The translations under genes and the position numbers were made by a program. The notes beneath the pieces were generated by a model. The model did no database searches. It was not told where the DNA came from and saw only the letters and a program-made list of their open reading frames with translations. 64,000 bases of DNA from Streptomyces sp. NRRL WC-3605 (GTDB lineage Bacteria > Actinomycetota > Actinomycetes > Streptomycetales > Streptomycetaceae): positions 1 to 64,000 of the forward strand of contig NZ_LLZN01000042.1 in assembly GCF_001509795.1 (NCBI RefSeq). Direction: 5' to 3'. Shown piece after piece: positions 42,355 through 50,334 of this stretch; position 1 is the stretch's first letter, and every line of letters starts with the position of its first letter.

Positions 42355-43125
42355 ATGATCCCACCCCGCCGCCATCTCACCGCCGACGTCCTGACCGTGG
42401 GCGCCCGTTACGCGCTCGTCCTGGCCGGCGAGTGCGCCGTGCGCGCCCACGGGCTCGCCCCCGCCCCGAAGGGGGAGACACCGGCGCCGGCCGCGGGCGC
42501 GGAGCCGCTGGAGCTGCCGGGCGGCGACGACGGCTGGGCCCGGCGGCGCCGCCGGCCGCGCCGCCCGCGTCCGGTGGAGGTCGCCACGCAGGCCGCCGAC
42601 CCCATGGACCGGATCGCGGCCGTGCTGCGCGCCGGTCTCGCCGAACGCGGCTGGGAGGTGCGGCCGGTGGAGACCGACCCGCTGTCGGCGCGGCTGCTCG
42701 TCACCGACCCGGACACCGGCGAGGAGCGCACGGTCGACGTCGTCAAGGAGACCTTCTGGCGGCCCCCGGTCACCACCGATCTGGGCCCGGCGCTCGCCCT
42801 GGAGGACGTCATCGGCACGAAGGTCCGCGCCCTGGCCGACCGGGGCACCGCCCGGGACGTCGTCGACGTGTACCTGGCCGCGCCCGGCTGGACCTTCCCC
42901 GACCTGGAGGAGCAGGGCCGACGGCACGCGTGGGACGCGCTCGACCCCGCCGACCTGCAGTCCCGTCTGGAGGCGACGGACCTCCTGGACGACCGGGAGT
43001 TCACCGCCCGGGGGCTCCCCGAGGACGCCGTGCCGGCGCTGCGCCGCTGGATCCGCACCTGGGCCGACGACATCGCCGAGCGCCTGCTGGAGGAGGAGGC
43101 CCTGCGGCCACCCCCCGAGGAGTGA
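42355..43125 (+). CDS. AbiEii-like nucleotidyltransferase
   Basis: A 256-residue protein of the AbiEii/AbiGii nucleotidyltransferase family. YALVLAGECAVRAHGL matches the N-terminal block that precedes the active site, and EDVIGTKVRALADRGTARDV matches the conserved Lys/Asp-rich helix. An Arg-rich insert (ARRRRRPRRPRP) interrupts residues ~62-75. In abortive-infection systems AbiEii is the toxin, paired with antitoxin AbiEi. I see no AbiEi gene here, and the catalytic GS-x10-DxD is not obvious. It may be a domesticated member. ATG start with CGGCGGACC upstream. Confidence 0.8.
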   Translation: MIPPRRHLTADVLTVGARYALVLAGECAVRAHGLAPAPKGETPAPAAGAEPLELPGGDDGWARRRRRPRRPRPVEVATQAADPMDRIAAVLRAGLAERGWEVRPVETDPLSARLLVTDPDTGEERTVDVVKETFWRPPVTTDLGPALALEDVIGTKVRALADRGTARDVVDVYLAAPGWTFPDLEEQGRRHAWDALDPADLQSRLEATDLLDDREFTARGLPEDAVPALRRWIRTWADDIAERLLEEEALRPPPEE

Positions 43126-43138
43126 GCGGAGGACATGC

Positions 43139-43192
43139 GCGAAAGGGCGGTGGCCCGGAACCGGTAAGGGTTCCGGGCCACCGCCCTTCGCG
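43139..43192. terminator. Bidirectional terminator between AbiEii-like gene and aspS
   Basis: Arms GGGCGGTGGCCCGGAACC and GGTTCCGGGCCACCGCCC, extended by GCGAAA/TTCGC, make a stem of over 20 bp with a 6-nt loop. It lies between convergent stops. Confidence 0.85.
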
Positions 43193-43200
43193 CGTTCCGC

Positions 43201-44964
43201 CTACTTCGGCTGGGGCTTGCGCACCGACAGGTGCAGCTCCTTCAGCCGGGCCTCCTCCAGCTCCGTCGGCGCGCCCATCATCAGGTCCTGGGCGTTGCCG
43301 TTGAGCGGGAAGGCGATCGTCTCGCGGATGTTCGGCTCGTCGGCGAGGAGCATCACGATGCGGTCGACGCCGGGGGCGATGCCGCCGTGCGGCGGGGCGC
43401 CGAAGCGGAAGGCGCGCAGCATGCCGGCGAACTTCTCCTCGACCGTCTCGCGGTCGTAGCCGGCGATCTCGAACGCCTTGAGCATGATCTCCGGCTCGTG
43501 GTTCCGGATGGCGCCGGAGGACAGCTCGACGCCGTTGCAGACGATGTCGTACTGCCAGCCGAGGATGTCCAGCGGGTCCTGCGTCTCCAGGGCCTCCAGG
43601 CCGCCCTGCGGCATCGAGAAGGGGTTGTGCGAGAAGTCGATCGCGCCGGTCTCCTCGTCCTTCTCGTACATCGGGAAGTCGACGATCCAGCAGAAGCGGA
43701 AGACGTTCTCCTCGAAGTGGCCGGCACGCTTGGCGGCCTCGACGCGGACCGCGCCCATGATCTTGGAGACCTCGTCGAACTCGCCGGCGCCGAAGAACAC
43801 CGCGTGGCCGGGGGCCAGCGCGAGGCGCTTGGTCAGCTCGGCGACGTTGCCCTCGGTGAGGAACTTCGCGATCGGGCCGGTCAGTGAGCCGTCCTCGCCG
43901 ACCCGCACCCAGGCCAGGCCCTTGGCGCCCTGCGAGACCGCGTAGTCGCCGAGCTGGTCGAAGAACTTGCGGGGCTGTCCGGAGACGTCCGGCACCGGCA
44001 GCGCGCGCACGTGCTTGCCGGCGAACGCCTTGAACTCCGAGCCCTCGAAGATGTCGGTGATGTCGACGAGCTCCAGCTGGGCCCGCAGGTCCGGCTTGTC
44101 GGAGCCGTACTTCAGCATCGCCTCGCGGAACGGGATGCGCGGGAACGGCGACGTCACGTGGCGGCCGTTGCCGAACTCCTCGAACAGCTCGGTCATGAGC
44201 TTCTCGATCGGCTGGAAGACGTCCTCCTGCTCGACGAAGCTCATCTCGACGTCGAGCTGGTAGAACTCGCCGGGCGAGCGGTCGGCGCGGGCGTCCTCGT
44301 CGCGGAAGCAGGGCGCGATCTGGAAGTAGCGGTCGAAGCCCGAGATCATCAGCAGCTGCTTGAACTGCTGCGGCGCCTGCGGCAGGGCGTAGAACTTGCC
44401 CGGGTTCAGACGGGACGGGACGACGAAGTCACGGGCGCCCTCGGGGGAGGTCGCGGACAGGATCGGCGTCGCCATCTCGTTGAAGCCGAGGGCGACCATC
44501 TTCGAGCGGATCGAGGCGATGACCGACGACCGCAGCATGATGTTCTTGTGCATGCGCTCGCGGCGCAGGTCGAGGAAGCGGTACTCCAGGCGCCGCTCCT
44601 CGTTGACCCCGTCCTCGGCGTTGATCGTGAACGGCAGCGGGGCGGCGGCGCCGAGCACCTCGACCTCGCCGACCTCGACCTCGATCTCACCGGTGGGGAG
44701 GTCGGGGTTGACGTTCTCGGTGCCGCGGGAGACGACCTTGCCGTCGACGCGGACCGTGGACTCCTTGGAGACCTTGTCCAGGGCCTCGTAGGAGGGGGTT
44801 CCGGGGCGGGCGACGAGCTGCGTGATGCCGTAGTGGTCGCGCAGATCGATGAAGAGGATGCCGCCCAGGTCGCGCCGATTGTGCAGCCAGCCACTCAGCC
44901 GGACGTCGGTGCCGACGTCAGAGGAGCGGAGCTCGCCGCAGGTGTGGGACCTGTACCGATGCAT
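43201..44964 (-). CDS. aspS: Aspartyl-tRNA synthetase
   Basis: Class II synthetase of 587 residues, full bacterial type. OB-fold anticodon domain first ([20 protein letters not shown]), then motif 2 ([20 protein letters not shown]), a GAD insertion domain, and motif 3 ([20 protein letters not shown]). It charges tRNA-Asp. Many actinobacteria lack AsnRS and use a non-discriminating AspRS with GatCAB for Asn-tRNA; whether this enzyme is of that type is not decided here. A parS site lies 57 bp upstream of its ATG, inside the leader region. Confidence 0.97.
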   Translation of the reverse strand: MHRYRSHTCGELRSSDVGTDVRLSGWLHNRRDLGGILFIDLRDHYGITQLVARPGTPSYEALDKVSKESTVRVDGKVVSRGTENVNPDLPTGEIEVEVGEVEVLGAAAPLPFTINAEDGVNEERRLEYRFLDLRRERMHKNIMLRSSVIASIRSKMVALGFNEMATPILSATSPEGARDFVVPSRLNPGKFYALPQAPQQFKQLLMISGFDRYFQIAPCFRDEDARADRSPGEFYQLDVEMSFVEQEDVFQPIEKLMTELFEEFGNGRHVTSPFPRIPFREAMLKYGSDKPDLRAQLELVDITDIFEGSEFKAFAGKHVRALPVPDVSGQPRKFFDQLGDYAVSQGAKGLAWVRVGEDGSLTGPIAKFLTEGNVAELTKRLALAPGHAVFFGAGEFDEVSKIMGAVRVEAAKRAGHFEENVFRFCWIVDFPMYEKDEETGAIDFSHNPFSMPQGGLEALETQDPLDILGWQYDIVCNGVELSSGAIRNHEPEIMLKAFEIAGYDRETVEEKFAGMLRAFRFGAPPHGGIAPGVDRIVMLLADEPNIRETIAFPLNGNAQDLMMGAPTELEEARLKELHLSVRKPQPK

Positions 44965-45020
44965 CGTCGTTCATCCAGTCTTCGCGGATCGGGGGCGTGG
45001 TTCCCGTGAAGGAGAGGCTT

Positions 45021-45036
45021 TGTTTCACGTGAAACT
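45021..45036. other. Chromosome partition site parS
   Basis: TGTTTCACGTGAAACT matches the ParB-binding consensus TGTTTCACGTGAAACA at 15 of 16 positions. The 14-bp core GTTTCACGTGAAAC is a perfect palindrome. It lies in the intergenic region upstream of aspS. Streptomyces parS sites cluster within a few hundred kb of oriC. Confidence 0.88.
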
Positions 45037-45136
45037 CCACCCAAGCCTACCGGGCAGCCCATGATCGCCTCCCCACCGTTTCCCCGCGCCCCTTGGCTCC
45101 GACCGGCCGCCGGGCCCGCCCGGCTTCGGTGGCACG

Positions 45137-47347
45137 GTGCGATCAGCTCTTCTTACAGTGGGGCCATGCGTACTGGTGAGGCCCTGCCCGCCGTGGAGGA
45201 GGTCCTCACCGTCCTCGCGACGGGCCACCGCCAGCTGGATCACGGACGTGATCTCGTTCCAGTCCACCGGGTGCAGGCGTGCGCGGACCTGGGCCTGGCT
45301 GAGCGTGCGGGCCGAGGGCACGCTCGGCGAGGTGCGCGTACGGATCATGGACGACCAGGGACGGGTCGTCCGGGTCGGGCGCAGCCGCTTCCACGCGGCC
45401 TTCGACCGGGAGAAGCACGCGTACGAGGTGACCCCTCGGCGGGCAGCCCGAGCAGGCGTGCCGCCTCCGCGTCGACCGCGACCAGCCCCGTGTCCGTGTC
45501 CCAGTGCCACAGCCCCCCTCCAGGAGGTCACCGAGCCGGCGCCGGGCACCTCCGCGGAGCGCACCGCCGTCACCGGCGACTGGCGCCGCTCACGGGAGGC
45601 GTTCCTGCTGGACGCGGGCCGGGCGCTGGCCGAGGCACGCTCGACGTCGGAGGTGCTGCGGGTGGCGGCGGGCCTCGCCATGCCGGGCTTCTCCCCGGAC
45701 GGGCTCGCGGTGTTCGGTGTGACGGGCGACCGGCTGACGGTCATCGGCCACCACGGCCACGAGCCCGGCGACGAGGACCCCTTCAAGGGGCTGACCCTGG
45801 ACTCGGACTACCCGGCCGCCGAGGTCGTCCGCACCGGCCGTGCCGTCTATCTGTCCTCCCCCGAGCAGTACAAGGAGCGCTATCCGGCGACCTGGCCGCT
45901 GGCCGCGCACTTCGACCGGCGGTCCTGGGCGTTCCTGCCGCTGGTCGTGGCCGGCCGCACGATGGGCGCCTGGATGGCCGCCTTCGCCTATCCGGTCGCC
46001 TTCACCCCCGACGAGCGCTCGGTGCTCACGACGGTGGCCCGCATGCTCGCCCAGGCGCTGTCGCGGGCCGAGGCCGCCGAGTCCGCGCGCGAGCTGACGG
46101 ACGGTCTCCAGCGCTCGATGCTGCCCCGGCTGGGCCCCGAGATACCGGGCATGGCCGTCGCCGCGCGCTATGTCCCGACCGGCGGCGGGCTCCAGGTCGG
46201 CGGTGACTGGTACGACATGATCCCGCTGCCCGGCGGACCGTCCACCGGCGGTGGACGCTTCGCCCTGGTCATCGGCGATGTGCAGGGCCACGACGTACGG
46301 GCGGCCGGGCTGATGGGCCAGCTGCGGATCGCCCTGCGCGCCTACGCCTCCGAGGGCCACCGCCCCGACGCGGTGCTCTCCCGTGCCTCCCGCTTCCTGC
46401 ACGGCATGACGTTCGGCTCCCCCGACGAGGACCCGGCGGCGCTGCGCTTCGCGACCTGTCTGTACGTGGAGGTCGACCCGGCGACCGGTCTGCTGGAGAT
46501 CGCCCGGGCCGGGCACCCGGACCCGGCCGTCCGGATGGCCGACGGCACGGTGCTGCACCGCCCGACGGCCGGCGGACTGCCGCTCGGCATCGACCCGGAC
46601 GCCGACTACCCGACCACCACGATCGCCCTGGGCCCCGGCGAGACCATGCTGATCTGCACGGACGGCCTGATCGAGACCGGCGGCCACGACCTCGACACCG
46701 GCTGGAACCGCATCCGTACGGTCCTGGACGGCCATGACGGCGATCTGGAGGAACTCGCCGACGCGCTCGTGCAGGCTGTCCACGGCCCGTCCTCGCACCA
46801 CACCACCGGGCCGCTCGCGGACCGGCGCGAGGACGACATCGCGGTGCTGCTGCTGCGCCGGAAGGTCGAGGGCACGGCCGGAACCCGGGACGCCGCACGG
46901 GCCGCGGTCCGCCGCACGATGATGTCGGTGGCCCAGGCGGAGCCGGAGCGTGTGGCGGTGGCGCGCCAGCAGCTGCGGGAGCTGCTGCACGACTGGCCGG
47001 TAGCCGACCACGTCGACTCGGCGGTGCTGCTGCTGTCGGAGACGCTGACGAACGTCCTCGTGCACACGGATGCGGACGCCCTGTTCCTGGCCGAGGTGCG
47101 GGGCGGGCCGGGGGACCGCCGGCTGCGGGTGGAGGTGTCCGACACCAGTGACGACCTGCCGCACATGCGCCGGCCCGGGGAGCTGGCGTCGTCCGGGCGG
47201 GGCCTGGTCCTGATCGAGCTGCTGGCCCACGCGTGGGGGGTGGACCCCCGGGGCGAGGGCAAGAGCATCTGGTTCGAGCTCTACGAGTCCGGCGGTGGCG
47301 ACGGCTCGGGGACGGCGGTGGCGCCGGGCGGGTCGGGGCGGGCGTAA
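45137..47347 (+). CDS. GAF-SpoIIE phosphatase-HATPase protein with scrambled 5' end
   Basis: PP2C-type phosphatase. From ~45520 on it is normal: GAF domain (EAFLLDAGRALAEARSTSEV to MGAWMAAFAYPV), SpoIIE phosphatase (VGGDWYDMIPLP, FALVIGDVQGHD, ICTDGLIETGGHD, REDDIAVLLL) and a C-terminal HATPase (ETLTNVLVHTDAD, GELASSGRGLVLIELL). The proper start is ATG 45166 (MRTGEALPAVEEVLTVLATG), preceded by TACAGT at 45154-45159. After residue 20 the PAS-like domain is broken into inverted and reordered pieces. As a result the true start is out of frame with the rest. The 736-codon frame from GTG 45137 stays open across the scramble, but its first ~125 residues are not family-like. Internal initiation, for example at 45347, is possible. 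Confidence 0.8.
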   Translation: MRSALLTVGPCVLVRPCPPWRRSSPSSRRATASWITDVISFQSTGCRRARTWAWLSVRAEGTLGEVRVRIMDDQGRVVRVGRSRFHAAFDREKHAYEVTPRRAARAGVPPPRRPRPAPCPCPSATAPLQEVTEPAPGTSAERTAVTGDWRRSREAFLLDAGRALAEARSTSEVLRVAAGLAMPGFSPDGLAVFGVTGDRLTVIGHHGHEPGDEDPFKGLTLDSDYPAAEVVRTGRAVYLSSPEQYKERYPATWPLAAHFDRRSWAFLPLVVAGRTMGAWMAAFAYPVAFTPDERSVLTTVARMLAQALSRAEAAESARELTDGLQRSMLPRLGPEIPGMAVAARYVPTGGGLQVGGDWYDMIPLPGGPSTGGGRFALVIGDVQGHDVRAAGLMGQLRIALRAYASEGHRPDAVLSRASRFLHGMTFGSPDEDPAALRFATCLYVEVDPATGLLEIARAGHPDPAVRMADGTVLHRPTAGGLPLGIDPDADYPTTTIALGPGETMLICTDGLIETGGHDLDTGWNRIRTVLDGHDGDLEELADALVQAVHGPSSHHTTGPLADRREDDIAVLLLRRKVEGTAGTRDAARAAVRRTMMSVAQAEPERVAVARQQLRELLHDWPVADHVDSAVLLLSETLTNVLVHTDADALFLAEVRGGPGDRRLRVEVSDTSDDLPHMRRPGELASSGRGLVLIELLAHAWGVDPRGEGKSIWFELYESGGGDGSGTAVAPGGSGRA
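45225..45311 (-). other. Inverted coding segment C of the phosphatase PAS domain
   Basis: Read on the minus strand these ~87 bp encode ARTLSQAQVRARLHPVDWN followed by EITSVIQLAVA. This is the part of the PAS-like domain that should lie just before EGTLGEVRVRIMDDQG, which follows in the correct orientation from 45312. CGGGCC occurs at both ends (45221-45226 and 45308-45313). Confidence 0.85.
45432..45517 (-). other. Inverted coding segment B of the phosphatase PAS domain
   Basis: Read on the minus strand these ~86 bp encode GLWHWDTDTGLVAVDAEAA followed by RLLGLPAE. This is the start of the same PAS-like domain, which should directly follow MRTGEALPAVEEVLTVLATG. Joined to segment C it restores ...LGLPAE-ARTLSQ... 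in frame. Confidence 0.85.
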
Positions 47348-48375
47348 CGCTCTCTGAGTTCATGGGCGACGCCGGTGGCGGCGGCCGTCAGGGGCACGGC
47401 GAGCAGCATCCCCAGGATGCCGGCGACGGAGGCGCCCGCGGTGATCGTCACCATGACGACGGCCGGGTGCATCTGGACCGTGCGGCTCTGGATCATCGGG
47501 GTCAGCACATGGCCCTCCAGCTGCTGCACGGCGAGCACGATGCCGAGCACCCACAGCGCGATGACGAACCCCCGGTCGGCGAGCGCGACGAGGACGGCGA
47601 CGGCACCGGAGATGAAGGCGCCCAGGTAGGGGATGTACGCGCCGATGAAGACGAGCGCGCCCAGCCCGACCGCGCCCGGCACGTCCAGGATCAGCAGCCC
47701 GATGGTGATGCACACGGCGTCGATGAGGGCGATGAAGGTGGTCCCGCGCATGAACCCCTCGACGGCCCGGAAGGCCCGCCGGGCCATGGCCTCGGTGAGG
47801 TCGCCGCTGTGCCGGGGCACCAGGGAGCGCAGCGCGCCGGCGGCGCGGTGGGAGTCGCGCAGGAAGAAGAACACGAGCAGCAGCGCGAGCACGCCGATCG
47901 CGATGGTCTCGCCGACCACGCTGACCCCGCTGATGACACCGGAGGCGGCGGTCTCGCCGAACCGGGAGAACAGTTCGCGGGAGTTGCCGGCGAGGTCGTC
48001 CAGCGAGGTCCCGGCGGGCCCGAAGCGCTCCGTGAGGTCGCGCCCCGCCTGCCGGAGCGAGGCGACGATCTCGTCGCCGCTCTCCACGATGGCGGCGGCG
48101 ACGATGTAGACGGCCCCGCCGACCACGGCCACCACGGCGACACAGGTGAGCCCGGCGGCCAGGGACCGGTTCACGCCCGCCTTGACCAGCCGCCGGTGCA
48201 GCGGGCCCAGCAGTGCCGTCCCGAGCAGCGCGAGCAGGACGGGCACGACCGCGGTGCTCAGCTCCACCGTCAGCCGGATGCCGACGTAGACGACTCCGGC
48301 GACGAGCAGGACGACGGCGCACCAGGCGGCGAGCCGCCGGACGGGCTCGGGCAGCAACGGGGTGGGAGCCTGCAC
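47281..48375 (-). CDS. AI-2E family transporter
   Basis: Membrane protein of 364 residues with about seven to eight helices in the AI-2E transporter (TqsA/PerM) layout: AAWCAVVLLVAGVVYVGIRL at the start, a central periplasmic helical domain with ETIAIGVLALLLVFFFLRD after it, and GAYIPYLGAFISGAVAVLVA near the end. Family members export autoinducer-2 or exchange Na+/H+; the substrate is unknown. GTG start at 48375. Its stop lies within the last 67 bp of the convergent phosphatase gene. Confidence 0.92.
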   Translation of the reverse strand: MQAPTPLLPEPVRRLAAWCAVVLLVAGVVYVGIRLTVELSTAVVPVLLALLGTALLGPLHRRLVKAGVNRSLAAGLTCVAVVAVVGGAVYIVAAAIVESGDEIVASLRQAGRDLTERFGPAGTSLDDLAGNSRELFSRFGETAASGVISGVSVVGETIAIGVLALLLVFFFLRDSHRAAGALRSLVPRHSGDLTEAMARRAFRAVEGFMRGTTFIALIDAVCITIGLLILDVPGAVGLGALVFIGAYIPYLGAFISGAVAVLVALADRGFVIALWVLGIVLAVQQLEGHVLTPMIQSRTVQMHPAVVMVTITAGASVAGILGMLLAVPLTAAATGVAHELRERYARPDPPGATAVPEPSPPPDS

Positions 48376-48443
48376 GCCTCCAGCGGATCATGCGCGGGGC
48401 CGGGTGTCGTGCGCGGGCGATCCGGGCGGGTGACGGACGGCGA

Positions 48444-48484
48444 GAGGCCCGCGGCCGCACCGGGTCGGTGCGGCCGCGGGCCTC
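48444..48484 (-). terminator. Terminator after the pirin gene
   Basis: Perfect 18-bp stem GAGGCCCGCGGCCGCACC / GGTGCGGCCGCGGGCCTC with loop GGGTC, 13 bp beyond the pirin stop. Confidence 0.8.
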
Positions 48485-48496
48485 GTGATGCGAGGG

Positions 48497-49477
48497 TCAG
48501 TCCTGCGCGGGTCCGGCGGCGCTCATGCCGTGCACCGCGGGGACGGTGCCCAGGCGGCCCTTCTGGAAGTCCTCGAAGGCCTGCATCAGCTCGTCCTTGG
48601 TGTTCATCACGAACGGGCCGTAGTGGGCCATCGGCTCCCGGATGGGCTGTCCGCCCAGGAGCACGACCTCCAGGTCCGGCGTGTTCGAGTCCTGCTTCTC
48701 GTCGGCGCGGACGGTCAGCGAGCCGCCGGCGCCGAAGACCGCGGTCTGCCCCACGTGGATCGGCCGCCGCTCGGCACCGACCGAGCCCTTGCCCGCGAGC
48801 ACGTACGCCAGCCCGTTGAAGTCCTCGCGCCAGGGCAGGGTGACCTCGGCGCCCGGCGCCACCGTGGCGTGGATCATCGTGATCGGCGTGTGCGTGATGC
48901 CGGGTCCGGCGTGCCCGTCCAGCTCACCGGCGATGACCCGCAGGAGCGCGCCGCCGTCGGGGGTGGTGAGCAGCTGGACGTTGCCGCCGCGGATGTCCTG
49001 GTAGCGCGGGGCCATCATCTTGTCCTTGGCCGGGAGGTTCACCCACAGCTGCAGGCCGTGGAAGAGGCCGCCGGACATGACGAGGGACTCCGGCGGAGCC
49101 TCGATGTGCAGGAGGCCCGAGCCCGCGGTCATCCACTGGGTGTCGCCGTTGGTGATCGTGCCACCGCCGCCGTTGCTGTCCTGGTGGTCGAAGATCCCGT
49201 CGATGATGTAGGTGACGGTCTCGAAGCCGCGGTGCGGGTGCCACGGGGTCCCCTTGGGCTCGCCAGGCGCGTACTCCACCTCACCCATCTGGTCCATCAT
49301 GATGAACGGGTCCAGATGACGGTAGTTGATCCCGGCGAACGCGCGGCGCACCGGGAAGCCCTCACCCTCGAAACCGCTCGGCGCGGTCGTGACAACGAGC
49401 ACGGGACGGGCCACGGCCTCCGCGGGCGCGGCGACACGGGGCAGCGTCAGCGGGTTCTCGACGGTCACTGCAGGCAT
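48497..49477 (-). CDS. Pirin family protein
   Basis: Bicupin of 326 residues. The N-terminal cupin carries the metal ligands in PWHPHRGFETVTY with a further His in GLLHIEAPPE; HLDPFIMMDQMGEV is the usual pirin lead-in. The C-terminal cupin holds FNGLAYVLAGKG. Bacterial pirins act as quercetinases or as redox-linked regulators. The ATG at 49477 has AAGGAGG seven bases upstream, a near-ideal ribosome site. A palindromic AT-rich element lies 28 bp upstream and may be its operator. Confidence 0.94.
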   Translation of the reverse strand: MPAVTVENPLTLPRVAAPAEAVARPVLVVTTAPSGFEGEGFPVRRAFAGINYRHLDPFIMMDQMGEVEYAPGEPKGTPWHPHRGFETVTYIIDGIFDHQDSNGGGGTITNGDTQWMTAGSGLLHIEAPPESLVMSGGLFHGLQLWVNLPAKDKMMAPRYQDIRGGNVQLLTTPDGGALLRVIAGELDGHAGPGITHTPITMIHATVAPGAEVTLPWREDFNGLAYVLAGKGSVGAERRPIHVGQTAVFGAGGSLTVRADEKQDSNTPDLEVVLLGGQPIREPMAHYGPFVMNTKDELMQAFEDFQKGRLGTVPAVHGMSAAGPAQD

Positions 49478-49504
49478 GTCGGTACCTCCTTGTGCGGCCA
49501 GTTT

Positions 49505-49520
49505 AGTTGAGCGTTGAACT
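49505..49520. promoter_or_regulatory. Candidate operator upstream of the pirin gene
   Basis: AGTTGAGCGTTGAACT is symmetric at 12 of 16 positions, with outer AGTT/AACT arms. Its base composition and position suggest a MarR-like binding site. Confidence 0.35.
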
Positions 49521-49543
49521 TTCTGCCACCCCGAACGCACAAA

Positions 49544-49567
49544 GCCCGGAGGGCATTCCCTCCGGGC
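49544..49567 (-). terminator. Terminator after the SseB-like gene
   Basis: Perfect 10-bp stem GCCCGGAGGG / CCCTCCGGGC with loop CATT, 90 bp downstream of the SseB-like stop on the minus strand. Confidence 0.7.
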
Positions 49568-49657
49568 GCTTGATCCGGGAAAGCGGCTCAGTGTGACAGC
49601 ACGAGCCGGTCGGCCGCGCCGGGGTCCCCGGCTCCGGCCCACCTGGTCCGGTGTGTT

Positions 49658-50140
49658 CTAGCCGTACATGCGGCGCATGGCGAACTCGACCATCTGCTCG
49701 ACGGCCTTCGCGTCGAAGACCATGCGGTGCTCGCCCTCCATGTCGAGGACGAAGCCGTAGCCGGTCGGCAGCAGGTCGATCACCTCGGCGCCGGTGATGA
49801 CGAAGTACTTCGACTCCTTGCCCGCGTACCGGCGCAGCTCCTTGAGCGAGGTGAACATCGGGATCACCGGCTGCTGGGTGTTGTGCAGGGCGAGGAAGCC
49901 GGGGTTGTCGCCGCGCGGACAGTAGACCTTCGAGGTCGCGAAGACCTGCTGGAAGTCCTCGGCCGTCACCTGACCCGTGGTGAAGGCGCGCACCGCGTCC
50001 GCGAGCGAGGGCGGGGACGGCTCGGGGTAGAGCGGCGGCTGCTGGCCGTACCCGCCGGCGCCACCGGCCATGGGCTGCTGCGGCGGGGCGTACTGCTGCT
50101 GTGCGGCTCCACCGTCCATGGGCTGGCCGTATCCATACAT
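49658..50140 (-). CDS. SseB N-terminal domain protein
   Basis: A 160-residue protein. The first ~45 residues are low-complexity Tyr, Gly, Pro, Gln and Met (MYGYGQPMDGG...). An SseB-type domain follows: PSLADAVRAFTTGQVTAEDF, VYCPRGDNPGFLALHNTQQP and VIPMFTSLKELRRYAGKES. SseB-like domains are of unknown function and occur widely in actinobacteria, partly with type VII secretion genes, none of which is nearby. The ATG at 50140 fits relatives starting MYGY. An earlier ATG at 50158 is in frame. Confidence 0.9.
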   Translation of the reverse strand: MYGYGQPMDGGAAQQQYAPPQQPMAGGAGGYGQQPPLYPEPSPPSLADAVRAFTTGQVTAEDFQQVFATSKVYCPRGDNPGFLALHNTQQPVIPMFTSLKELRRYAGKESKYFVITGAEVIDLLPTGYGFVLDMEGEHRMVFDAKAVEQMVEFAMRRMYG

Positions 50141-50334
50141 GCGCGCAAGCGTACCCACCGCGACCGGAGCAGTGGACCGGTACGGCCGCCAAGGCCGGTC
50201 CGGTGGGACCTGTCACAGATCGGGGATCGGGGTTGCGTCTTATTACTGGCGGGTAGCATCATCGTAGCTACTTGTTGGTATGTGAACGAGCGCGAGGATC
50301 CAGTGCCTCGCCGACCCGCTACGGAGCCGTGACC

